Shown: positions 13,301 to 18,270 of the stretch, piece after piece
How the letters are laid out: every line of letters begins with the position of its first letter
Numbering within the stretch: the stretch's first letter is position 1
From: DASRHK01 sp035650495
Lineage (GTDB): Bacteria > Pseudomonadota > Gammaproteobacteria > Nevskiales > Nevskiaceae
Assembly: GCA_035650495.1 (NCBI GenBank)
Contig: DASRHK010000023.1
Span: forward strand, 1-18,270
Reading direction: 5' to 3'
Length of the DNA stretch: 18,270 nt
Made by a program: the position numbers and the translations under genes
The notes under the pieces: model-generated
The model's database searches: none
The model's input: the letters and a program-made list of their open reading frames with translations, nothing else
Told to the model about the DNA's origin: nothing

Positions 13301-15177
13301 CGGGTGCGCGTGCGCACCGCTGAACCCTTCCAATCGGCAGCGACGATCCGCGCGATCAACGCTTGCAGGACAACGTCGTCGTTCTCCAGCTCCTGGTGCG
13401 TCCGCGCGCGGCCGCATTTGCCGGGCACCACGACAAGCTCGAGCTGGCGTGACCGGATCAGCGCGCGCAGCGTCGCATCCCGTTTCGTCGACGCGGCATC
13501 CCCGACGAGCGCTGCTCCAGGGCGCTCTTCGAGCGCATTGGCGACCATGTGCAGGAACGAGCGGCGATACCCGTCACTCAGCGCATCCTGCTGCTCCGAT
13601 TCCTCGTCGAGCACCACGAGCGTCGTCCGCGCAATCGCGCCGGTGCCGATCGCCGCGCCATACGTCGCCTGGAACAGGTCCGTGGTGCAGGCGGGCGCTG
13701 AAAGGGCGCAGCTCGAGACGCGCAATCCAAAGCCTGGCGTACCGCTGAAACCGGGCGCCTTGACGTGCCCCTTGGTCGCGACCAGGGCGAGCAGCGGCGC
13801 CATGGCGATCGCACCCGCGCCGTGCGCGCAGACGTGCAGCTCGCAGGAAGGATCCAGCGTCATGCGATGGGCGAGCAAGCCGGCCAGCAAGCGGGCACCG
13901 CCACTGGGCCGTATGCAGGATTGCAAGGCGCTGCGCTTGATCTCATCCCAGAACGTGCGGCCGAGGGTGCGGCGCACGAGCGCGTCCAGCGCTTCCTCGC
14001 GCGGCGGCGCGCTGCGCCATTCGCGCTGCGGCGATCGGGCGAGCTCGGGCTCGGCCAGCGCGATCTGCAACAAGGCGTCGAGCGAGCCACGGATGCCGCT
14101 TCGCCAGAGCAGCGCGATCGGATAGATCTGCTGCCGCAGGTAGCGCGGCACGCGCTTTCGGAGCTGCTCGAGCTCCGCCTCGTCGGCGTGAAACCCTCCG
14201 CCGGCGAGCAAGAGGATGCGCGGTCGATCCCAGTCGCCGGTGAGGCGCGGGATATCGTTGCGGAAGATCGCTTCGACGTCCGCCTTGGTGTTGCCGAAGC
14301 GGCCACTGGTGCGCAGGCGGCCGTCGCGATCGAGGCTGATCACATGCGGCCGCAGCTCCACGGCGCGGTCGTCGCCATAGGTCGGGCTCGGCTCGCGAAT
14401 CTCGTGTGCCTGGACGCGCACCGACGAGCCGAGCTGCGCCGCCCAGACGTCGACGCCGTGCCGCAGCCATTGGTCGTAGTCGAGATAGCCGCAGCCGTGC
14501 AGTCCCCAGTGCGTGCCCCAACTGTTCTGGACCCAGAGGCCATCCTGGTCGTAAGCGACGACGGCAAACGCGTGGCAACCCAGGCGTCGGCTGCCTTCGC
14601 GGATCACGCCCTGCGGATCGGGACTGAGCCAACCTTCGTGGATCCACGCGCTCGCGATCAGAATGCCGGCTTCGGTGAGCGCCGCGTGCACGCTGGAGAA
14701 GTCGCGGTGGTCGATGCGGAAGTACGCGGAGAGCCGTCGCGCCGCTGCGTCGGCGCTGCGCTGATCCGTGAGCGCCGGCTCGGAATCGGCGATGGGCTCG
14801 GGCCACAGCGATCGACCGCACACGCCGTGCCGATGCCATCCTTTGAGAGCGCTGCGCAGGCCGATGGAGGGTGCGTCATCGCCCGCGGGTTCCACCGTGC
14901 GACGCGCCATTTCGTGAAGCATCCATGGGCTCGCGGGCTCCGTCGGACCGTCGCGACCTGCTCGCAGCAGATAGTTCGCGACGGTGGCGACCGCGAAGCC
15001 GGCGCAGGCGCCATCGCAACCCTGGTCCAGCACCGGCGCGCGCCGTTTCTGATAGTCCGCCAGCGGCCGCCGAGGCGGGACAGACGGGAGCGCGCTCGCA
15101 TACCAGCGGTCGCGCAGGTCGAGGACGTCGGGCCGGGCGTCCAGCCGTCGGCGCGTGGCTTGGCTTCGGTCGATCAT
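13297..15177 (-). CDS. C1 (papain-like) peptidase fused to degenerate alpha/beta-hydrolase-like domain
   Basis: A 626-residue two-part protein, numbered from ATG 15177 (GTG 15195 is an alternative start). The N-terminal half is a C1A peptidase: QGCDGACAGFA with Cys58, GCHAFAVVAYD with His202 and QNSWGTHWGLHGCGY with Asn218, a complete papain triad. There is no signal peptide and no obvious propeptide. From about 280 to the end there is an alpha/beta-hydrolase-like region: RILLLAGGGF (a HGGL-like loop), QQIYPIALLWRSG, and HVCAHGAGAIAM where lipases have GHSxG. The nucleophile Ser is replaced by Gly, so this half is probably not a classical hydrolase. It is the last gene of the luxR operon, 58 bases after the acyltransferase gene. 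The substrate is unknown; processing of a peptide or N-acyl-peptide product is conceivable. Confidence 0.8.
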   Translation of the reverse strand: MIDRSQATRRRLDARPDVLDLRDRWYASALPSVPPRRPLADYQKRRAPVLDQGCDGACAGFAVATVANYLLRAGRDGPTEPASPWMLHEMARRTVEPAGDDAPSIGLRSALKGWHRHGVCGRSLWPEPIADSEPALTDQRSADAAARRLSAYFRIDHRDFSSVHAALTEAGILIASAWIHEGWLSPDPQGVIREGSRRLGCHAFAVVAYDQDGLWVQNSWGTHWGLHGCGYLDYDQWLRHGVDVWAAQLGSSVRVQAHEIREPSPTYGDDRAVELRPHVISLDRDGRLRTSGRFGNTKADVEAIFRNDIPRLTGDWDRPRILLLAGGGFHADEAELEQLRKRVPRYLRQQIYPIALLWRSGIRGSLDALLQIALAEPELARSPQREWRSAPPREEALDALVRRTLGRTFWDEIKRSALQSCIRPSGGARLLAGLLAHRMTLDPSCELHVCAHGAGAIAMAPLLALVATKGHVKAPGFSGTPGFGLRVSSCALSAPACTTDLFQATYGAAIGTGAIARTTLVVLDEESEQQDALSDGYRRSFLHMVANALEERPGAALVGDAASTKRDATLRALIRSRQLELVVVPGKCGRARTHQELENDDVVLQALIARIVAADWKGSAVRTRTR

Positions 15178-15216
15178 CGGCGTGCACGCTCGCACGCCGC
15201 CGACGCCGACGTCACT

Positions 15217-15232
15217 GCCTGACTGGACAGGC
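15217..15232. repeat. Small inverted repeat between acyltransferase and peptidase genes
   Basis: GCCTG (15217-15221) and CAGGC (15228-15232) are perfect 5-bp arms around six bases, in the 58-base gap between the two genes. The arms resemble those of the lux-box-like site at 17527-17546 (ACCTG/CAGGT), but the spacing is four bases shorter, so I do not call it an operator. It may be an intercistronic hairpin. Confidence 0.25.
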
Positions 15233-15235
15233 GAC

Positions 15236-15901
15236 CTAGTGCGGCGTGTGCTGCACCCTTGCCGCTCTCGGGCGAACGTACTTGTCGCGGATGCTGCGCA
15301 TCACCAGCTCCTGGTGGAAATAGCGCTTCGCACGCTCGTGCATGTACGCGATGGAGCCGGCATCGGCGGTGTCGTAATAATTCACGAAGTCCTGCAGATG
15401 CTCCTTGCCGAGCAACGACAGCGGCGGGTGCTCCGCGGGAATCACTCCGAAGTCGACGAAGAAGCGCAGGACCTCGAAGCGGTTGATGCCGACGACGTAG
15501 TGATAGCCACTGGCGTGAGCCTGGCATGCGCTGTGGTAGAGGATGAGGCCGAGCGCGATCGAGGCGCGGAATTCCCGCGCGATGACGACGTTGTTGACCT
15601 CGAGCAAGCGTCGATGAGCACCGTCGTCGTCGCGGGCTCCGGGGACCAGGTCGAAATAGTCACTGCGCGGATCGCTCACCGGCGTCAGGCGGAAGATCGC
15701 CGCCAGCGCGCCGCAGTGGCGGATCGCGAACATCATCGATTGCGCCGAGGGCAGGACTTCGCCGCAGAAGAACCCGAGCGGCTCGTAATGCGCCTGCAGG
15801 AAGGCGTGATATTCCGAGAACTCGGCATCCGCGCCGACGTGACAGAGGTTGAACAGCTCGCTGCGATACAGATCCAGCGGATCGGCGGCGCCTTCAGGCA
15901 T
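15236..15901 (-). CDS. FeeM/LuxI-like N-acyl amino acid (or acyl signal) synthase
   Basis: A 221-residue GNAT-fold acyltransferase resembling FeeM long-chain N-acyl amino acid synthases and, more distantly, LuxI-type and exosortase-associated acyltransferases. The core runs from about residue 55 to 155: AQSMMFAIRHCGALAAIFRL (53-72), then DPRSDYFDLVP (77-87), then LLEVNNVVIAREFR (99-112). In LuxI the last segment is E-x-S-R, whereas here Glu101 is followed by Val-Asn-Asn, which argues against a true acyl-homoserine-lactone synthase. The region 114-155, with Gly132, Ile139 and Gly152, matches the acyl-CoA/ACP-binding half. The ATG at 15901 has GGAG about eight bases upstream and overlaps the oxidase stop by eight bases, so the two are probably coupled. 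It likely joins an acyl-ACP chain to an amine; both substrates are unknown. Confidence 0.7.
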   Translation of the reverse strand: MPEGAADPLDLYRSELFNLCHVGADAEFSEYHAFLQAHYEPLGFFCGEVLPSAQSMMFAIRHCGALAAIFRLTPVSDPRSDYFDLVPGARDDDGAHRRLLEVNNVVIAREFRASIALGLILYHSACQAHASGYHYVVGINRFEVLRFFVDFGVIPAEHPPLSLLGKEHLQDFVNYYDTADAGSIAYMHERAKRYFHQELVMRSIRDKYVRPRAARVQHTPH

Positions 15902-16622
15902 GGGTGGACTCCGGTTGTTCGTGAGCCGTGCGCAACGCGAAGAAGCGCTCGGTGGAAGCTGCAACCTCACGGAACAAGCCGCCGTAGTGGAAGAACGTCA
16001 TGCGCCGGCCGTGCTCGATCCACGGCAGGCTCGCTGCGGTCCCGCATCGATTGACGGCATCGCGCGCCTGCTCGTAATGGCGCTGATCGAAGCCGGCATG
16101 GCTGCGCAGGAACGTCGTCGCGCGCTCGGGAATCCCGTAGCGACGGATCAGCACGCTGGCCAGATCGCCAGCGAGCTGCGCGCCCATGCCTTCCGTCGCG
16201 GATGCGACGCCGAGCAGCGCTTCGGGATGACCGGCGCCGGCGAAGAAATAGTTCTGGGTGACGACGCCCCACGCACCCGGCCCCGGCATCCGCGAAGTGA
16301 TGGCGGTCGCATCCAGTCCGAGGCCGTGCAGGTCCTTCAGGCAGAACTGCTCGTGACCGTGCTCCTCGTTCGCCTGCTCGACGAGCCACGCGCGCAGCGC
16401 ACGTTGATCATCATCGACATGCGAGGCCGCCCGCGCCAGAGCTCTGGAGGTGTGGCGGACCAGATAGTAGGTCTCGCGCAGGTAGACCACGTACTGATCG
16501 CGCGTCGCCTGCCCCGATGCCACGAGCGCGAACAGCGGATTGTCCAAGACGTATCGGCGCTGGTCGGCGGCGGTGGCCGCCAGCAGTTGGTCGAACAGAT
16601 CCATCAGCACACCCCCCGACAT
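15894..16622 (-). CDS. Haem-oxygenase-like diiron oxidase (HDO), iron-containing redox enzyme family
   Basis: A 242-residue all-helical protein of the haem-oxygenase-like fold (TenA/PqqC/UndA relatives). Candidate diiron ligands are all present: Glu50 (LRETYYL), Glu87 and His90 (EEHGH), Glu144 (ATEGMG), and His175, Asp179 and His182 in HAGFDQRH, the H-x3-D-x2-H signature of HDO enzymes. Such enzymes carry out N-oxygenation, oxidative decarboxylation to alkenes, or C-C cleavage of amino acids. The reaction here cannot be told from sequence. It starts at ATG 16622 (an ATG at 16604, behind GGGGGGTG, is a possible alternative), 49 bases after luxR, just behind a perfect 18-base dyad. Its end overlaps the FeeM-like gene by eight bases, so the two enzymes probably act on one pathway. 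Confidence 0.85.
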   Translation of the reverse strand: MSGGVLMDLFDQLLAATAADQRRYVLDNPLFALVASGQATRDQYVVYLRETYYLVRHTSRALARAASHVDDDQRALRAWLVEQANEEHGHEQFCLKDLHGLGLDATAITSRMPGPGAWGVVTQNYFFAGAGHPEALLGVASATEGMGAQLAGDLASVLIRRYGIPERATTFLRSHAGFDQRHYEQARDAVNRCGTAASLPWIEHGRRMTFFHYGGLFREVAASTERFFALRTAHEQPESTHA

Positions 16623-16640
16623 GCTTTCTTCTTGTTGGCG

Positions 16641-16658
16641 ACTCGCCTCTTGGCGAGT
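16641..16658. promoter_or_regulatory. Perfect 18-base dyad with lux-box frame (or mRNA hairpin)
   Basis: ACTCGCC (16641-16647), TCTT, GGCGAGT (16652-16658) is a perfect inverted repeat. It fits the NNCT-N12-AGNN frame of LuxR-family operators (CT at 16642-16643, AG at 16656-16657). It shares CT..CC....GG..AG with the site at 17527-17546. It lies between luxR and the oxidase gene, 18 bases before the latter's ATG. That is too close for a standard activator position, so a repressor-like site, an attenuating hairpin or a site serving the start at 16604 are alternatives. No T-run follows on the minus strand. Confidence 0.5.
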
Positions 16659-16671
16659 TTCTAGTTCACAT

Positions 16672-17439
16672 TCAGCTCCACTTGATCAGCCCCAGCGACA
16701 GCGCCACCGCCGTCGCCTGCGTGCGGTTGACGACGTTGAGCTTGCGCATCGCGTTCTCGAGATGGAACTTCACCGCGCGCGAGGTCACACCGAGCACCGA
16801 CGAGATCTCCCAGTTCGTCTTGCCGTACTTGGCCCAGGTGAGCACTTCGAGCTCGCGCGGCGTGAGTTTCGGCTTGTCGCGCTGATGACCCATGTGCATG
16901 CGCGACAGCGCCACGTGCAGGTGCGGAACCAGGAAATCGAGCAGGACGCGGTGGCGCTTGTTCGAGGCGAGGTCCTCGCCGACGCACGAGAAGAAGGAGC
17001 CGGCGCTCGAATTGTCGAAACGCGCGCCGAACGCGAAGCCGTCGGTCAGGCCGAATTCCGCGGCGGTGCCGTAGAACTCCTTTTCGACCGGCGTTTGATG
17101 CTGGCTGCGCAGCTGCGACCAGATGATCGGCCTGTGCTCGACGAACAGCCTGCGAGCGACCGGGTCGATGCGTTGATAGCCCCGGCGGCGATAGACGCCG
17201 ATCCACTGCTGCGGGTAGTCGATGCTCACGCGGTGATTCGCACGGACGATGGCGTTATCCGTGCCGATCTCGGCCACGCAGACGTCGGCGCGCTGGATGG
17301 GCAGCACGTCGAACACCAGGCGCATCAGACCGCCGAACTGGGCTTCCGTGCCGACCTGTAGCGCAGCGTCGATCAGATCGAGCGCCGCGACGAGATCACG
17401 CTTCGATGCGTGTCTCGCCAACTGCGTTGCAGTTGACAT
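16672..17439 (-). CDS. LuxR-family quorum-sensing-type transcription regulator
   Basis: A 255-residue regulator with an N-terminal autoinducer-binding domain and a C-terminal LuxR helix-turn-helix. The ligand pocket signature is intact: YPQQWIGVYRRRGYQRIDPV (75-94) with Trp79, Tyr83, Asp92 and Pro93, then Trp107 in PIIWSQL, equivalent to TraR Trp57, Tyr61, Asp70 and Trp85. The DNA-binding domain begins LTPRELEVLTWAKYGKTNWE (192-211), continues with SRAVKFHLENAMRKL (220-234) and ends LGLIKW. It should bind an acyl-homoserine-lactone or related acyl ligand and control genes from lux-box operators; one candidate lies upstream (17527-17546) and one directly downstream (16641-16658). No true LuxI is present, only the FeeM/LuxI-like protein two genes on. 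The ATG at 17439 follows GGGGGTGCGAC. It may be autoregulated. Confidence 0.93.
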   Translation of the reverse strand: MSTATQLARHASKRDLVAALDLIDAALQVGTEAQFGGLMRLVFDVLPIQRADVCVAEIGTDNAIVRANHRVSIDYPQQWIGVYRRRGYQRIDPVARRLFVEHRPIIWSQLRSQHQTPVEKEFYGTAAEFGLTDGFAFGARFDNSSAGSFFSCVGEDLASNKRHRVLLDFLVPHLHVALSRMHMGHQRDKPKLTPRELEVLTWAKYGKTNWEISSVLGVTSRAVKFHLENAMRKLNVVNRTQATAVALSLGLIKWS

Positions 17440-17526
17440 GTCGCACCCCCGGGGCGGCTACGTTAACAACTTTCAAAAACCAAAAACAAGAGGGGCGCAA
17501 GCATTGCGGAAGAAATTTTTTCGCGC
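17440..17526 (-). promoter_or_regulatory. luxR leader and probable promoter
   Basis: Leftward of the lux-box-like site and before the luxR ATG lies an AT-rich stretch unusual for this window. Read leftward it contains TTGTTT (17484-17489), 17 bases, then TTAACG (17461-17466), a weak but correctly spaced -35/-10 pair, and GGGGG close to the ATG as ribosome-binding site. A 13-base dyad, CGCAA GCA TTGCG (17496-17508), sits between the promoter and the lux-box-like site. If this promoter is used, the lux-box-like site centres about 80 bases upstream of the start of transcription. Confidence 0.4.
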
Positions 17527-17546
17527 ACCTGTCCGCTCGGGCAGGT
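17527..17546. promoter_or_regulatory. lux-box-like operator upstream of luxR
   Basis: ACCTGTCCGCTCGGGCAGGT is a 20-base imperfect palindrome (16 of 20 positions symmetric) in the exact NNCT-N12-AGNN frame. By my comparison it matches the classical Vibrio fischeri lux box (as I recall it) at 15 of 20 positions, including both outer arms. It lies 87 bases upstream of the luxR ATG with no other gene start nearby; the only other neighbour ends at 17717. This suggests that the regulator controls its own operon. Confidence 0.65.
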
Positions 17547-17665
17547 GTCGACGGCTCGGTGCGGCAAACGATTTTGTGAGACGAAAGCGCTTGCGGATGC
17601 GTAGTTAGCCTGGGCTACTCGCGGACGGCCTTAGTATTAACTTACGCGATTAGTTGCTGTGTCCC
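17547..17665. other. Intergenic stretch upstream of the lux-box-like site
   Basis: No coding region is supported here. It is less GC-rich than the genes. It contains two short dyads, AAGCGCTT (17585-17592) and TAGCC-TG-GGCTA (17606-17617), which could bind another regulator, and an AT-rich patch around 17630-17655. No promoter can be assigned with confidence. Confidence 0.3.
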
Positions 17666-17694
17666 AAAAAACCAAGGGCCGCTCGCGCGGCCCT
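17666..17694 (-). terminator. Rho-independent terminator of the OmpA-family gene
   Basis: Read leftward, AGGGCCGC, a GCGA tetraloop and GCGGCCCT (17675-17694) form a perfect 8-bp hairpin, followed after four bases by TTTTTT (17666-17671). It lies 22 bases after the OmpA-family stop codon. It separates this gene from the luxR operon, which therefore needs its own promoter. Confidence 0.88.
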
Positions 17695-17716
17695 CGTCGA
17701 AGCGCTGTGAACCCGC

Positions 17717-18270
17717 CTACTTCGAAAGGATCCTGAATTCCACGCGCCGGTTCTGCTGCCGGCCTTCGTCGGTGTCGTTGCTGGCGATCGGGCTGAATTC
17801 ACCGTAGCCCTCGGACGACAGGCGCGAGGCGTCGATGCCCTGCTGCACGAGATAGTTGCGCACCGACTCGGCGCGGCGCTTGGACAGCGCCATGTTGTAT
17901 TGCTCGGTGCCGATGTTGCAGGTGTGGCCGCCGACCTCCAGCGTCACGCCTGGCTGCGACTTCAGGCCCGCGACGATCTGGTCGAGCTGCTGCTTGGCCT
18001 CGGGCTTGAGATCCGAGCTGTTCAGCGAGAACAGCACGCGCGACAGCATGATCACCGTCTGCTTCTCTTCGATGCAGCCCTGCGCGTCGACCTTGAAGCC
18101 CGGCGGCGTGTCGGGGCACTTGTCGCGGCAGTCGGGCACGCCGTCGTGATCGGAGTCGATCTTGCACGGATCCGGCGGCGGCGGAGTGACCGGCACCGGC
18201 GCGCGATACGGCTTGGCGTGAATCACTTCGCGGAACCACATGTATTGCAGGCCCACGCCGACGTGCGTGT
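17717..18270 (-). CDS. OmpA-family outer membrane protein, N-terminus beyond window
   Basis: The frame is open through the right edge (THVGVGLQYMWFREV precedes the first candidate start), so the 183 codons before the stop are the C-terminal part of a larger porin. In order: the end of the beta-barrel (LQYMWFRE), a Pro-rich hinge (PVPVTPPPPDP), a calcium-binding thrombospondin-3-like repeat (DSDHDGVPDCRDKCPDTP) with paired Cys residues, and an OmpA C-terminal peptidoglycan-binding domain (VLFSLNSSDLKPEA, YNMALSKRRAESVRNYL, SEGYGEFSPIASN, NRRVEFRIL). The usual peptidoglycan-contacting Asp of G-H-T-D is replaced by Cys (GHTCNIGT), while the Arg of SKRRAESV is kept. It probably anchors the outer membrane to the cell wall. 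A strong terminator follows. Confidence 0.93.
   Translation of the reverse strand, partial: THVGVGLQYMWFREVIHAKPYRAPVPVTPPPPDPCKIDSDHDGVPDCRDKCPDTPPGFKVDAQGCIEEKQTVIMLSRVLFSLNSSDLKPEAKQQLDQIVAGLKSQPGVTLEVGGHTCNIGTEQYNMALSKRRAESVRNYLVQQGIDASRLSSEGYGEFSPIASNDTDEGRQQNRRVEFRILSK

Noticed and set aside
13765..15222. Open frame of 485 codons on the plus strand opposite the peptidase
   Set aside because: The minus-strand frame encodes a complete papain triad; the plus-strand frame shows no domain and its composition is that of a shadow frame.
15217..15232. Third lux box between the acyltransferase and peptidase genes
   Set aside because: The arms look similar (CCTG/CAGG), but the spacing is CT-N8-AG instead of CT-N12-AG, so it does not fit a LuxR-family operator.
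15236..15901. Calling the acyltransferase a bona fide LuxI acyl-homoserine-lactone synthase
   Set aside because: The conserved E-x-S-R segment and the usual LuxI acidic pattern are not present; FeeM-like is the safer call.
16641..16658. Rho-independent terminator for luxR
   Set aside because: The hairpin is strong, but on the luxR strand it is followed by CGCCAACAAG with no T-run, so an intrinsic terminator is not supported.

Overview
The window comes from a high-GC (visibly about two-thirds G+C) Gram-negative chromosome. The OmpA-family porin, the LolA-like carrier and the outer-membrane-pigment type genes indicate a proteobacterium. The gene content (malate dehydrogenase, a xanthomonadin/aryl-polyene cluster with its own XanB2-type chorismatase) fits a xanthomonad-like gammaproteobacterium best. 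A betaproteobacterium cannot be excluded from this sequence alone.

Layout. (1) 1-960: the 3' part of malate dehydrogenase, followed by a small secreted protein of unknown role (992-1420). (2) 1417-11512: an aryl polyene (APE)/xanthomonadin-like type II polyketide cluster in two divergent operons that start from a short intergenic region at 7110-7199. The leftward operon encodes an acyl carrier protein, a membrane protein (ApeG-like), an acyl/aryl-ACP ligase (ApeH-like), a hot-dog dehydratase, an HtrB-like acyltransferase, a ketosynthase (ApeO-like), a chain-length-factor-like partner (ApeC-like) and a second dehydratase (ApeP-like). The rightward operon encodes a FkbO/Hyg5/XanB2-family chorismatase, a PlsC-type acyltransferase, a second acyl carrier protein, an ApeI-like hot-dog protein, a family 2 glycosyltransferase, a thioesterase and a LolA-like carrier. 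Most genes overlap the next one by 4-14 bases. Together they would make hydroxybenzoate from chorismate, load it on a carrier protein, extend and dehydrate it to a conjugated polyene, attach it to a lipid or sugar carrier and pass it through the periplasm. No ketoreductase and no MMPL exporter is present here. (3) 11525-13300: a cyclic-nucleotide-binding-domain/patatin phospholipase of NTE type, 12 bases behind the LolA-like gene.

(4) 13297-17439, leftward: a compact signalling-type operon. A LuxR-family regulator that keeps the acyl-homoserine-lactone-pocket residues comes first. It is followed by a haem-oxygenase-like diiron oxidase with a full set of candidate metal ligands, a FeeM/LuxI-like N-acyl transferase (8-base overlap with the oxidase), and a papain-family peptidase fused to a degenerate alpha/beta-hydrolase-like domain. 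A 20-base sequence closely resembling a lux box lies upstream of luxR, and a perfect 18-base dyad with the same CT-N12-AG frame lies between luxR and the oxidase gene. This is the most promising candidate for an undescribed system: a self-regulated pathway for a non-standard acyl signal or metabolite. (5) 17717-18270: the C-terminal part of an OmpA-family porin with a clear rho-independent terminator, cut by the window edge.

No tRNA, rRNA, insertion sequence or CRISPR array was seen. No stretch longer than 300 bases lacks a gene; the longest is 17440-17716.
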